DNA of 64,000 bases, taken from NCBI RefSeq assembly GCF_003996965.1, contig NZ_QWDM01000005.1, forward strand, positions 248,001-312,000, given 5' to 3'. The stretch is from Flavobacterium cupreum (lineage in GTDB: Bacteria > Bacteroidota > Bacteroidia > Flavobacteriales > Flavobacteriaceae). A program made the translations under genes and the position numbers. Shown here piece after piece: positions 17,521 through 26,028 of this stretch. The notes under the pieces are model-generated. The model had not been told where the DNA came from. It saw only the letters and a program-made list of their open reading frames with translations, and ran no database searches. How positions within the stretch are numbered: position 1 is the first letter of the stretch; each line of letters opens with the position of its first letter.

Positions 17521-18867
17521 ATGAAAAAAATCCTCAAACTGCTTGCACTTGTTGTAGTTATTGCCTTTTTATATTTTGGATTTACTACTTATCCAAAACT
17601 TGACCTGATTTCCGGGTTTTCTGCCAAAAGTGTGGCTTCGGGACATTTTCTGGATCATCGGCCGCTGGATTTAATTCAAAAAACGGACAATGATATCAAA
17701 ATGATCGATTTGGCTTCCAACTCGATTGATGAAGCAGGAAAGTTTGCAATGTCAAATGTGTACGGATTAAAAGAGCGCAAAGCAATTTATCGGGAAGGTT
17801 TGGGTGTCACGTTAATTAATGATGATTTTGATATTTCCAAGCCTTACCTGCTGCCAAAAAGAACAAAATCAAAAGCATTGCCTTTTCCTTATGGAAATAT
17901 GGATCCGGTGGACACCCTTTTTTCGAATGTGGATTATTTAAAATTAAAAAAAGCGGTTGATGCTTCGTTTGATAAAAACGCAGGAAAAACAAAACGTACC
18001 CGGGCAGTTGTCGTTTTGTATAAAAATAAACTGATAGCCGAAAAATACGATACAGGTTTTACAAAAGACAGCAAAATTCTAGGCTGGTCCATGACAAAAA
18101 GTATTACCAGTTCGGCTTTTGGAGTTTTGGCCAAACAGGGTAAAATTGATATTTATAAACCGGTTTCAATTGCGGAGTGGCAAAAAGACGATCGTAAAAA
18201 TATTACGATAAACGATTTATTGCACATGAATTCCGGTTTGGAATGGGAGGAGAATTACAGTACTATTTGTGATGCGACAAAAATGCTTTTTCAGGCAGAA
18301 GACATGGGAAAAGTACAAATGGATAAACCGGCACAATTTAAACCCGATACACATTGGAATTATTCTTCCGGAACTACAAATTTATTGTCCAGGATTCTAA
18401 AAAGTCAATTTAAAACGCAACAGGAATATCTTGATTTCTGGTACAGCGCCGTCATCGATAAGATCGGAATGAACTCTATGATTGTGGAACAGGATATGTC
18501 AGGAACATTTGTGGGTTCTTCGTACGCATGGGCAACAGCACGCGACTGGTCTAAATTTGGACTTTTATACCTTAATAAAGGAAACTGGAACGGAGAACAA
18601 ATTCTGGATGAAAGCTGGGTAAAATATACCGCAACACCAACCAATACTTCTGAAGGGAAATACGGAGCTCATTTCTGGTTAAATGCCGGAGGAAAATTCC
18701 CCGATGTGCCACGTGATATGTATTATTGCAGCGGATACCAGGGGCAGATGGTAGCGATTATTCCGTCTCTGGATATGGTTATTGTGAGAATGGGATTGAA
18801 AGAGGCGGATCAGGGATTTGATTTTAATGGATTTTTGAAGGGGATAATTTCTTCTGTAAAAAAGTAA
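17521..18867 (+). CDS. Serine hydrolase of the beta-lactamase/class C family
   Basis: This is a 448-residue protein with one N-terminal membrane segment (residues about 5-22) that should hold it at the inner membrane facing the periplasm. The nucleophile motif SxxK is seen as SMTK near residue 189, and the second motif YxS as YSSGTTN near 280. INDLLHMNSGLEWEE between them is typical of penicillin-binding-like esterases and D-aminopeptidases. The substrate is unknown. It lies on the plus strand between sufD and sufS, which are both on the minus strand, and so splits the suf locus. Confidence 0.88.
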   Translation: MKKILKLLALVVVIAFLYFGFTTYPKLDLISGFSAKSVASGHFLDHRPLDLIQKTDNDIKMIDLASNSIDEAGKFAMSNVYGLKERKAIYREGLGVTLINDDFDISKPYLLPKRTKSKALPFPYGNMDPVDTLFSNVDYLKLKKAVDASFDKNAGKTKRTRAVVVLYKNKLIAEKYDTGFTKDSKILGWSMTKSITSSAFGVLAKQGKIDIYKPVSIAEWQKDDRKNITINDLLHMNSGLEWEENYSTICDATKMLFQAEDMGKVQMDKPAQFKPDTHWNYSSGTTNLLSRILKSQFKTQQEYLDFWYSAVIDKIGMNSMIVEQDMSGTFVGSSYAWATARDWSKFGLLYLNKGNWNGEQILDESWVKYTATPTNTSEGKYGAHFWLNAGGKFPDVPRDMYYCSGYQGQMVAIIPSLDMVIVRMGLKEADQGFDFNGFLKGIISSVKK

Positions 18868-18869
18868 AT

Positions 18870-18968
18870 TTAACCGCAAAGAACGCTAGGTAAAAAGCGC
18901 AAAGTCCGCAAAGTTTATATAAAAAACTTTGCGGACTTTGCGTAAATCTTTGCGAACCTTGCGGTTAA
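18870..18968. repeat. Nested hairpin element, family B
   Basis: Outer arms TTAACCGCAA (18870-18879) and complement (18959-18968) enclose inner arms CGCAAAGTCCGCAAAGTT (18898-18915) and complement (18924-18942). It fills the gap between the convergent hydrolase and sufD genes and ends four bases before the sufD stop codon. Confidence 0.9.
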
Positions 18969-18972
18969 GCTA

Positions 18973-20289
18973 TTACAAATCGAACCCTAAATTAACGCCT
19001 AATTTCATGGCGATAATTTTAGTAATTCGTTGTTTTAATTCCGGTATTTTAATGCTTTCGATAACGGCATTTGAAAACGCGTACATCAATAAAGCTTTTG
19101 CTTCTTTCTTTGGAATTCCGCGGGACTGCATGTAGAACATGGCAGTTTCATCCAATTGTCCGACAGTACATCCGTGAGAACATTTTACGTCATCAGCAAA
19201 AATTTCTAATTGAGGTTTTGCATTGATTGTCGCTTTATCACTCAATAAAATGTTGTTGCTTTTTTGGAAAGCGTTTGTTTTCTGAGCTTCTTTCTCTACG
19301 TAAACTTTTCCGTTGAAAACTCCTGTAGAGCGATCCGAGAAGATTCCTTTATAATCCTGGAAACTTTCGCAATTTGGTGTTGCGTGGTTTACCAGTGTAT
19401 AATGGTCTACGTGTTGTTTTTCACCGATAATTGTGATTCCGTTTAGGGTACTTGTCAGTCTTTCTCCAAAATGGTAGAAGTTCAGGTTGTTACGTGTAAT
19501 GTTTCCTCCGAAAGAGAACGTATGTACATAAACGTGGCTTTCCTGTTGTTGTGAAACGTAAGTGTTATCTACCAGGTTGGCTTCGCTGTTATCGTTTTGA
19601 ATTTTGTAATAGTCAACAATAGCACGTTTCTGGGCAAAAATCTCTGTAACCGAATTGGTTAAAACCGGATTTTCATTCAGGCTTTGGTGGCGTTCGATAA
19701 TCTGAACATGTGAATTTTCTCCAACAATAATCAGATTTCGGGGCTGAACCATTAGGGCAGCTTCATTTCCTGTGGAGAAATACATCACTTCAATAGGTTT
19801 GTCCGCTACTTTTTTCTGTGGAATATTGATAAAAGCCCCTTCACTTGCAAAAGCGGTATTCAGCGAAGTCAGACTTTCGTCTTTGCTTGCAATCTGATTG
19901 AAGTAGGTATCAATAACCATTTTATATTTTGGTTTGGTTAATGCCGATGACATTAAGCAAACGTCGATTCCGTCATGTGTCGTAGAAGACAAATGTGAAC
20001 TGAAAACACCATCGATAAATACTAATTTGTAGGTATCGATTTCGTGTAAAAAGTATTTTTTTACCTGATTAAATTCAATTGCATTTTCCTGCTTCGGAAA
20101 AACCGTAAAGTCATTTTTTAGGATGGCGTTTAGCGATGTATATTTCCAGGCTTCTTCTTTTTTGGTTGGGAAACCTTTATTTTCGAAGTTTTTTAGGGCC
20201 TTCGTGCGTATGTCATGTAAATCTGAATGTACATCGACACGCTCTTCAAAAGCCATAAAAGACGATACTAATTTTTCTTTTAAATCCAT
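18973..20289 (-). CDS. sufD: Iron-sulfur scaffold subunit SufD
   Basis: This is a 438-residue cytoplasmic subunit of the SufBC2D scaffold on which iron-sulfur clusters are built. The beta-helix core and the C-terminal segment ADDVKCSHGCTVGQLDETAMFYMQSRGI are recognised, including the histidine of CSHG, which corresponds to the catalytic His of E. coli SufD. The N-terminal KEEAWKYTSLNAIL helix is also typical. It is separated from sufC by the four-helix-bundle gene and its repeats. Confidence 0.95.
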   Translation of the reverse strand: MDLKEKLVSSFMAFEERVDVHSDLHDIRTKALKNFENKGFPTKKEEAWKYTSLNAILKNDFTVFPKQENAIEFNQVKKYFLHEIDTYKLVFIDGVFSSHLSSTTHDGIDVCLMSSALTKPKYKMVIDTYFNQIASKDESLTSLNTAFASEGAFINIPQKKVADKPIEVMYFSTGNEAALMVQPRNLIIVGENSHVQIIERHQSLNENPVLTNSVTEIFAQKRAIVDYYKIQNDNSEANLVDNTYVSQQQESHVYVHTFSFGGNITRNNLNFYHFGERLTSTLNGITIIGEKQHVDHYTLVNHATPNCESFQDYKGIFSDRSTGVFNGKVYVEKEAQKTNAFQKSNNILLSDKATINAKPQLEIFADDVKCSHGCTVGQLDETAMFYMQSRGIPKKEAKALLMYAFSNAVIESIKIPELKQRITKIIAMKLGVNLGFDL

Positions 20290-20310
20290 TGTTCTTTTGT
20301 TTCCTTCGGT

Positions 20311-20394
20311 GTTTCAGGTTTCAAGTTTCAGGTTGACTGTTGGAACTTGTTACCTTTAAGATCCGTTTTTTTTGTTTCAGGTTTAAAGTTTCAG
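20311..20394. repeat. Left end of the four-helix-bundle element, family D, with fossil gene end
   Basis: Two direct copies of a composite lie side by side. Each has a GTTTCAGGTTT-type arm (20311-20332 and 20374-20394) followed by the 3' end of a four-helix-bundle gene on the minus strand. In the first copy the remnant (about 20340-20370) decodes as KTDLKGNKFQ, against [10 protein letters not shown] in the intact gene, with silent differences in the Asn and Gly codons. Confidence 0.8.
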
Positions 20395-20400
20395 ATTTTT

Positions 20401-20790
20401 TTACTGGAACTTATTTCCTTTGAAATCTTTTTTATTGAGATAGGTGATAAAGTTTTTTATTTTACCACTTAAATTTTCATAATCTGTTTTTAAAACTTCG
20501 AATTTTTGTTCTGAAATATATTCAAAATCAAAAACTCTATAAAGCTGAGATCTTGTTTCTCCGGCCGAACCTTTTGCAATTGATAAAAATTGTCGAAATT
20601 CTAAATTCCCATCTCTTTCAAAACCTTCGGTAATGTTATCCATTACGGATCCCGAAGAATCTTTTATCTGATTTTTAAATCTGAAATCTAATTTTAAATC
20701 TGTGTCGATTGAAATTAGATGAATTTCTTTTGCTAATCGTCGGGCTTCTTTCCAAATTTCTAAATCCTCAAATCGAGTTATTGTTGCCAT
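20401..20790 (-). CDS. Four-helix-bundle protein, S23/IVP family
   Basis: This is a 129-residue all-helical protein. [17 protein letters not shown] at residues 7-23, [20 protein letters not shown] near 47 and the [17 protein letters not shown] segment near 69 are hallmarks of the family first met as the protein encoded in 23S rRNA intervening sequences, whose relatives include the Avd protein of diversity-generating retroelements. The biochemical role is unknown, though Avd-like members bind nucleic acid. The gene lies between sufC and sufD and is bracketed by GTTTCAG-type repeats in inverted orientation. No reverse transcriptase gene is nearby. Confidence 0.88.
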   Translation of the reverse strand: MATITRFEDLEIWKEARRLAKEIHLISIDTDLKLDFRFKNQIKDSSGSVMDNITEGFERDGNLEFRQFLSIAKGSAGETRSQLYRVFDFEYISEQKFEVLKTDYENLSGKIKNFITYLNKKDFKGNKFQ

Positions 20791-20843
20791 AATTTCTTTT
20801 CTTTGTTTTTAAGTTTAAACTTACAAAATGTAATCTAACTTAA

Positions 20844-20872
20844 AACTAAAAAAACATGAAACATGAAACAAA
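20844..20872. repeat. Right end of the four-helix-bundle element, family D (degenerate)
   Basis: The bases upstream of the four-helix-bundle gene read ACTAAAAAAACATGAAACAT and continue with GAAAC. The complement, GTTTCATGTTTCATGTTTTT, is an altered version of the GTTTCAGGTTTCAAGTTTCA arm at the left end, in inverted orientation. Confidence 0.6.
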
Positions 20873-20875
20873 AAT

Positions 20876-21622
20876 TTAGTTTTCTGCTTTAATCCAGTCG
20901 TATCCTTTTTCTTCCAGTTCGTAAGCCAGTTCTTTTCCGCCTGATTTTACGATTCTTCCGTTGTATAAAACGTGAACGAAATCCGGAACGATATAATCTA
21001 ACAAACGTTGGTAGTGGGTGATAACGATAATCGCGTTTTTCTCGCTTTTCAATTTGTTCACTCCGTTAGCCACAATTCTTAAGGCATCAATGTCAAGGCC
21101 TGAATCGGTTTCGTCAAGGATGGCTAATTTTGGCTCTAACATGGCCATCTGAAAAATTTCGTTTCTTTTTTTCTCACCACCCGAAAAACCTTCGTTTAAA
21201 GAACGGGATAAAAATTTACGGTCGATTTCCAATAATTCAGATTTCTCACGAATTACCTTTAGCATTTCATTAGCCGGCATTTCTTCCTGACCGTTTGCTT
21301 TGCGGGTTTCGTTGATAGCCGTTTTCATGAAGTTCGTTACACTTACCCCCGGGATTTCTACCGGATATTGAAAAGAAAGGAAAACTCCTTTGTGTGCTCT
21401 TTCTTCCGGAGCTAAATCAGAAAGATCTTCCCCGTCAAGAAAAACCTGTCCGTCAGTAACTTCGTAGTTTTCGTTTCCGGCAATTACAGCCGAAAGTGTA
21501 CTTTTTCCGGAACCGTTAGGTCCCATGATAGCGTGTACTTCGCCAGCTTTTACTTCTATGTTAATTCCTTTAAGGATTTCTTTATCACCAATTGAGGCGT
21601 GAAGGTTTTTTATTGATAACAT
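20876..21622 (-). CDS. sufC: ATPase SufC of the SUF scaffold
   Basis: This is a 248-residue ABC-type ATPase that drives the conformational change of SufBD. Walker A is GPNGSGKST near residue 36, the signature is FSGGEKKRNE near 146, and Walker B is LAILDETDSGLD near 170. There are no membrane segments, as expected for this soluble member of the ABC family. It lies 14 bp after the FMN reductase gene and is probably still co-transcribed with sufB despite the three inserted genes. Confidence 0.96.
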   Translation of the reverse strand: MLSIKNLHASIGDKEILKGINIEVKAGEVHAIMGPNGSGKSTLSAVIAGNENYEVTDGQVFLDGEDLSDLAPEERAHKGVFLSFQYPVEIPGVSVTNFMKTAINETRKANGQEEMPANEMLKVIREKSELLEIDRKFLSRSLNEGFSGGEKKRNEIFQMAMLEPKLAILDETDSGLDIDALRIVANGVNKLKSEKNAIIVITHYQRLLDYIVPDFVHVLYNGRIVKSGGKELAYELEEKGYDWIKAEN

Positions 21623-21636
21623 TGTTTTTTTTTATT

Positions 21637-22125
21637 TTATATAAATGTCAATTCTATTTTTGTTGTCTGGTTCAGGATGTTGGCATTAAAATGCGCGTGT
21701 CCTAAATATTCCATGCCTAAATAATCGGCTGATTTTTTGAACGGTATGTAAAAGCTCTCTTCAATTTCGTTATCATGTGAATTCGATATCACAGCAATTT
21801 TCTTTCCTCTGAGTTTTCTTCCGGTTTCTTTTTCAATTCGGATTAAATCTGAAATACGATCAAAGAAAACTTTCATAATGCCACTCATATTATACCAGTA
21901 TATAGGAGTAGCAAAAATCAAAGTATCATACTTTTCGAGTATTCCTCTTATCAAAGGCAAAAAATCATCATCTATGTTTTTGCTTTCATAATCATAATAG
22001 GAAATCGTATAATCACTTAAATTAATTACCTCTATTCCATATTCTTTTGAAATTTCGTCCACAATTTTTGTTGTGTTCCCATTTTTCCGGGAGGAACCTA
22101 AAATGATTACTTTTCTATTTTCCAT
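21637..22125 (-). CDS. NADPH-dependent FMN reductase / flavodoxin-fold protein
   Basis: This is a 162-residue cytoplasmic flavodoxin-fold protein. The N-terminal ILGSSRKNGNTTKIVDEIS is the FMN-phosphate loop, and TLIFATPIYWYNMSGIMKVF near residue 75 is the second FMN-contacting segment of the NAD(P)H-dependent oxidoreductase family. The exact reaction is unknown. It lies between the toxin gene (6-bp gap) and sufC (14-bp gap), an unusual place, and could have arrived together with the toxin-antitoxin pair. Confidence 0.85.
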   Translation of the reverse strand: MENRKVIILGSSRKNGNTTKIVDEISKEYGIEVINLSDYTISYYDYESKNIDDDFLPLIRGILEKYDTLIFATPIYWYNMSGIMKVFFDRISDLIRIEKETGRKLRGKKIAVISNSHDNEIEESFYIPFKKSADYLGMEYLGHAHFNANILNQTTKIELTFI

Positions 22126-22131
22126 TAAAAC

Positions 22132-22404
22132 TTATTCGTAATGTCCTTTCAAAGAAAGAAGATTTAGGATTTCAATTGTATTTTCATCTATGATTTCATA
22201 GACCAATCTATGTTCTCTGTCAATTCGTCTTGACCAAACTCCGGTAAGATTATATTTTAAGGCCTCAGGTTTTCCAATTCCATCAAAAGGATGTAACTGA
22301 ATGTCTTCAATTAATGCACTAATTTTTTTAAGAATATTTTTATTTCCAGATTTGACCCAGAAATCTAAATCTTTCTTAGCTTTAGGAGTAAATATTACCT
22401 GCAT
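22132..22404 (-). CDS. YoeB-type mRNA interferase toxin
   Basis: This is a 90-residue RelE-superfamily toxin of the Txe/YoeB branch, expected to cut mRNA in the ribosome. KAKKDLDFWVKSGNKNILKK, then GKPEALKYNLTGVWSRRID and REHRLVYEI, and the terminal LLSLKGHYE with the late histidine are family hallmarks, and the length is typical. The start overlaps the end of the antitoxin gene by 10 bp, as expected for translational coupling. Confidence 0.93.
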   Translation of the reverse strand: MQVIFTPKAKKDLDFWVKSGNKNILKKISALIEDIQLHPFDGIGKPEALKYNLTGVWSRRIDREHRLVYEIIDENTIEILNLLSLKGHYE

Positions 22405-22601
22405 AAAGCTTGTATTTCCTCCATTGTCATTTTAATGCCTTTCCCTTCCTTTATATCTTTTCGACCCTGTAAAATCTCTTTTACAAATTCTGGATTATAT
22501 GGTTTTTCTTTCTCTTCAACAATTTCAAAACCAAGAGATTTAGCCAGGGATTGAAAAACTGGAAAATCTTTTTTCTTTACATTTTTTAAGATGATATCCA
22601 T
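22395..22601 (-). CDS. Antitoxin partner of the YoeB-type toxin
   Basis: This is a 68-residue protein directly upstream of and overlapping the YoeB toxin. The charged C-terminal half (VKEILQGRKDIKEGKGIKMT) resembles the small Bacteroidota antitoxins that accompany YoeB. The N-terminal half is a short beta-helix segment and no confident ribbon-helix-helix or Phd motif is seen. It starts 15 bp after sufB. Autoregulation by the toxin-antitoxin complex would be hard to separate from suf transcription here. Confidence 0.85.
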   Translation of the reverse strand: MDIILKNVKKKDFPVFQSLAKSLGFEIVEEKEKPYNPEFVKEILQGRKDIKEGKGIKMTMEEIQALCR

Positions 22602-22616
22602 AATTATTGTTTTTAA

Positions 22617-24065
22617 TTATCCAACAGATCCTTCAAGAGAAATCTCTAATAATTTTTGAGCTTCAACCGCAAATTCCATTGGGAGTTTGTTCAATACATC
22701 TTTACTGAAACCATTTACAATCAAGGCAATAGCTTTTTCAGTCGGAATACCTCTCTGGTTGCAATAAAAGACCTGATCTTCTCCAATTTTACTTGTAGTA
22801 GCTTCGTGTTCTATTTTAGCCGAAGGATTTTTGCTTTCGATATAAGGAAAGGTATGTGCCCCGCAATTGTTCCCCATTAATAACGAGTCACATTGCGAAA
22901 AGTTCCTTGCGTTTTCAGCTCTTGGACTGATCTGCACTAATCCACGGTAACTGTTTTGTGATTTACCGGCAGAGATACCTTTTGAAATAATGGTCGATTT
23001 AGTGTTTTTCCCTAAATGGATCATTTTAGTTCCGGTATCTGCTTGTTGGTGGTTATTGGTTACGGCGATAGAATAAAATTCCCCAACCGAATTATCTCCT
23101 TTTAATACACAGGAAGGATATTTCCAGGTTACAGCTGAACCTGTTTCAACCTGTGTCCATGAAATTTTAGCGTTTGTTTCGCATAAACCTCTTTTGGTAA
23201 CGAAGTTGTAAACCCCGCCTTTTCCTTCTTTGTTTCCGGGGAACCAGTTCTGAACGGTAGAATATTTAATTTCAGCATCATCCATAGCGATTAATTCTAC
23301 TACAGCAGCGTGCAATTGATTTTCATCGCGGCTTGGAGCCGTACAACCTTCCAGGTACGAAACATAACTTCCGGCATCAGCAATAACAAGGGTTCTTTCG
23401 AATTGCCCTGTTCCTGCCTGATTGATTCTGAAATAAGTCGAAAGTTCCATCGGGCAACGAACGCCTTTTGGAATATAGCAGAAACTTCCGTCAGAGAAAA
23501 CCGCTGAGTTTAGGGCGGCATAGAAATTGTCTTTTTGAGGTACAACGCTTCCCAAATATTTACGGACTAATTCAGGATGCTCTTTGATAGCTTCAGAAAT
23601 CGGACAGAAAATAATTCCTTTTTCTGCCAGTGTTTTTTTGAAAGTAGTAGCCACAGAAACAGAATCGACCACAATATCCATAGCGACATTGTTCATCATT
23701 TTTTGTTCATCGACAGAGATCCCTAATTTTTTGTACATCTCTAAAAGTTCCGGATCTACATCATCCAAAGTTTTGGACGGATCTACCTGTTTTGGAGCTG
23801 AATAATAAGAAATAGCCTGAAAATCCGGTTTTGTATAATGAACGTTTGCCCATTCCGGTTCGATCATTTCTTTCCAGGCACGAAAAGCCTCGATGCGCCA
23901 GTCGGTCATCCATTGAGGTTCTTCTTTTTTCAGAGAAATAGCGCGAACAATATCTTCGTTTAAACCAATAGGGAATGTTTCCGATTCGATATTAGTATAA
24001 AATCCGTATTCGTATTCTTTGGTTTCGAGTTCGATTTTTAAATCGTCTTCAGTGTATTTTGACAT
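22617..24065 (-). CDS. sufB: Iron-sulfur scaffold subunit SufB
   Basis: This is a 482-residue cytoplasmic scaffold subunit that assembles the nascent cluster with SufC and Suf[21 protein letters not shown], the YLEGCTAP segment, [10 protein letters not shown] with the conserved cysteine, and the C-terminal [19 protein letters not shown] are diagnostic, and the length is full. It follows sufA by 77 bp and was probably followed directly by sufC before the toxin-antitoxin pair and FMN reductase were inserted. Confidence 0.97.
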   Translation of the reverse strand: MSKYTEDDLKIELETKEYEYGFYTNIESETFPIGLNEDIVRAISLKKEEPQWMTDWRIEAFRAWKEMIEPEWANVHYTKPDFQAISYYSAPKQVDPSKTLDDVDPELLEMYKKLGISVDEQKMMNNVAMDIVVDSVSVATTFKKTLAEKGIIFCPISEAIKEHPELVRKYLGSVVPQKDNFYAALNSAVFSDGSFCYIPKGVRCPMELSTYFRINQAGTGQFERTLVIADAGSYVSYLEGCTAPSRDENQLHAAVVELIAMDDAEIKYSTVQNWFPGNKEGKGGVYNFVTKRGLCETNAKISWTQVETGSAVTWKYPSCVLKGDNSVGEFYSIAVTNNHQQADTGTKMIHLGKNTKSTIISKGISAGKSQNSYRGLVQISPRAENARNFSQCDSLLMGNNCGAHTFPYIESKNPSAKIEHEATTSKIGEDQVFYCNQRGIPTEKAIALIVNGFSKDVLNKLPMEFAVEAQKLLEISLEGSVG

Positions 24066-24142
24066 TTTTTTCTTTTTTAAAACGTTATAAGAAATTAGTT
24101 TTCTTAAGCGTTTAAATTTTTGCTTTTATAAATTCTTTTGAT

Positions 24143-24472
24143 TTATAGAGAAAAAGATTCTCCACAACCACAGGTCCTGCTTGCATTTGGGTTATTAAAC
24201 ACAAAACCTTTTCCGTTTAATCCTCCGGAGAATTCAAGAATTGTCCCGGCTAAGTATAGAAATGATTTTTTTTCAACTGCAATTGTTATGTCGTTGTCTA
24301 CAAATATTTTATCGTCGTCGCCTTTCGTTTTATCAAATTTTAAATCATATGACAAACCAGAGCATCCCCCGCTTTTCACCCCTACGCGTACGTAGTCCTG
24401 AGCGGCATCAAAACCATCATCTTTCATCAGGTCGATGATTTTCTTTTTGGCTGTATCAGAAACTTTTATCAT
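24143..24472 (-). CDS. sufA: A-type iron-sulfur carrier protein (SufA/IscA/HesB family)
   Basis: This is a 109-residue cytoplasmic carrier that passes clusters to client proteins. The three ligand cysteines are visible in GGCSGLSYDL and in the CGCGESF terminus. The frame is open further upstream to 24514, but MIKVSDTAKKKI from the ATG at 24472 is the standard beginning of the family. It is the first gene of the suf unit and has a -7 promoter element upstream. Confidence 0.94.
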   Translation of the reverse strand: MIKVSDTAKKKIIDLMKDDGFDAAQDYVRVGVKSGGCSGLSYDLKFDKTKGDDDKIFVDNDITIAVEKKSFLYLAGTILEFSGGLNGKGFVFNNPNASRTCGCGESFSL

Positions 24473-24580
24473 TGTGTTTATGGTATTTATCTTTTCTGTT
24501 ATTTTAAGCTGCATTTAAAATAGTAATGAAATTATTACATTTTAAAGTGCTGTCTTTCAATGTTGAAATGAAATTATCTG

Positions 24581-24588
24581 CAAAGATA
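24581..24588 (-). promoter_or_regulatory. -7 promoter element of the sufA-B operon
   Basis: The minus strand reads TATCTTTG (TAnnTTTG), about 108 bp upstream of the sufA ATG. The resulting leader of about 100 nt could hold control signals, but no fold was recognised. Confidence 0.45.
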
Positions 24589-24599
24589 CGACTTAAAAA

Positions 24600-25060
24600 C
24601 CTTTTTCCATAATGGTTCACATTATTATAACAAATGTTAAAATAGAGAGAAGTTATATAATAATTATACCAGCTGTTTTTTTATGTTCTTTTGTTAAGAG
24701 TTTTAAATGCGATTGATTTTTCACGGAAAAACCTGCGAAGGAGCAGTGATTCTGAATGCACAAGGTGAATTTTTGTATAACAAACAGCGATTTTTTCAAT
24801 TTCTTCAGGAGATCCTGAGGAGCGCTTGTCAATAGGGTAGTTTTTTGCCACGAATTTCACGAATTTTCGCAAATTTTTTTATTTAAAAATTAATTCAATT
24901 TTATTTTATAGGGAGGTCTAAATGAATAGTAAAAATCTGGAAAATTGGCTGGCCTGTGCGCTATAACTTGTGTCCTGGCGGACTTTTTTTATTTCTTTTT
25001 TTGGCCGCACTAAGAAAGATTGCGTTTTTGAGGGTTAGTTTGTAGTATAAGGAAATCCAA
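24600..25060. other. Long spacer between sufA and the MBL gene with a half repeat
   Basis: No gene is supported here. A single arm of family A (TTGCCACGAATTTCACGAAT from 24846, whole arm 24841-24880) is present without its inverted partner. The 63-residue reading frame at 24681-24872 crosses this arm and shows no family resemblance. The rest is AT-rich and nothing else is seen. Confidence 0.6.
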
Positions 25061-25065
25061 TTTCC

Positions 25066-25073
25066 TAGCTTTG
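25066..25073 (+). promoter_or_regulatory. Promoter of the MBL-fold gene
   Basis: TAGCTTTG matches TAnnTTTG, and a TTTG at 25039-25042 lies 23 bp before it as a possible -33 box at the upper end of the usual spacing. The leader would be about 18 nt. Confidence 0.45.
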
Positions 25074-25097
25074 TTTCCGTAATAGAAACTTAAGCTC

Positions 25098-25955
25098 ATG
25101 AAACTTTACCCTATAGAATCCGGAAATTTTAAACTGGACGGAGGTGCGATGTTTGGTGTGGTTCCCAAAACCATCTGGAACAAAACCAATCCCGCCGATA
25201 ACAACAATCTGATTGATATTGCGGCACGCTGTCTGCTCATTGAAGATGGAAATCGCCTCATTTTGATTGATACCGGAATGGGAGACAAACAATCAGAAAA
25301 GTTTTTTGGGTATTATTCGCTTTGGGGATCGCACTCGATAGACAAATCACTGGCGAAATATGGCTTTCAGAGAAATGATATTACCGATGTTTTTATGACA
25401 CACCTTCATTTTGATCATTGTGGAGGAAGTGTGCAATGGAATGCTGGCAAAACAGGTTATGAACCCGCTTTCAAAAACGCCACATACTGGACTAACGAAA
25501 ATCACTGGGAATGGGCAACCAAACCAAACGCGCGGGAAAAAGCATCCTTTTTAACCGAGAATATTCTACCGATGCAGGAAAGCGGCCAGCTGAATTTTAT
25601 TCAAAGGCCCAATAATGATTATGGTTTTTCAGAAGAGTTGGGTTTTGAAATTTTCTACGTTGACGGCCATACCGAAAAACAGATGATTCCGCATATTAAG
25701 TATCAGGACAAAACCATTGTATTTTGTGCCGATTTACTGGCTACTGCCGGACACATTCCGCTGCCTTATGTGATGGGATATGATACGAGACCTTTGTTGA
25801 CAATGCCGGAGAAATCAAAATTCCTAAATGCAGCTGCAGACCATAATTATTATTTGTTTCTGGAACATGATGCACACAACCAGATTATAACAGTAGAACA
25901 TACCGAAAAAGGAGTTCGCTTAAAAGAGGTTTTTACTTGCGAAGAAATTTTGTAA
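25098..25955 (+). CDS. MBL-fold metallo-hydrolase
   Basis: This is a 285-residue cytoplasmic metallo-beta-lactamase-fold hydrolase. The metal site motif HxHxDH is seen as THLHFDHCGG near residue 100, a second ligand is likely the histidine in VDGHTEKQ near 193, and another the histidine of LEHDAHNQ near 258. Members of this branch include lactonases and related esterases; the actual substrate is unknown. It is monocistronic, with its own promoter and a terminator shared with the next, convergent gene. Confidence 0.9.
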   Translation: MKLYPIESGNFKLDGGAMFGVVPKTIWNKTNPADNNNLIDIAARCLLIEDGNRLILIDTGMGDKQSEKFFGYYSLWGSHSIDKSLAKYGFQRNDITDVFMTHLHFDHCGGSVQWNAGKTGYEPAFKNATYWTNENHWEWATKPNAREKASFLTENILPMQESGQLNFIQRPNNDYGFSEELGFEIFYVDGHTEKQMIPHIKYQDKTIVFCADLLATAGHIPLPYVMGYDTRPLLTMPEKSKFLNAAADHNYYLFLEHDAHNQIITVEHTEKGVRLKEVFTCEEIL

Positions 25956-25971
25956 AGAAATTTAAAACATA

Positions 25972-26011
25972 AAAAAGTCCCATTTTCATCGTTTTGAAAA
26001 TGGGACTTTTT
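25972..26011. terminator. Bidirectional terminator
   Basis: The stem AAAAAGTCCCATTTTC pairs with GAAAATGGGACTTTTT around a short loop. T runs follow on both strands, so it can serve both the MBL gene and the convergent LRR gene. Confidence 0.85.
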
Positions 26012-26028
26012 GTTTAAGGTGATATTAT

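Noticed and set aside
20401-20790. Diversity-generating retroelement suggested by the Avd-like four-helix bundle
   Set aside because: No reverse transcriptase, template repeat or variable C-type-lectin target gene is present in the window.
24681-24872. 63-residue open frame between sufA and the MBL gene
   Set aside because: Part of it is a family A repeat arm and the remainder shows no recognisable protein.
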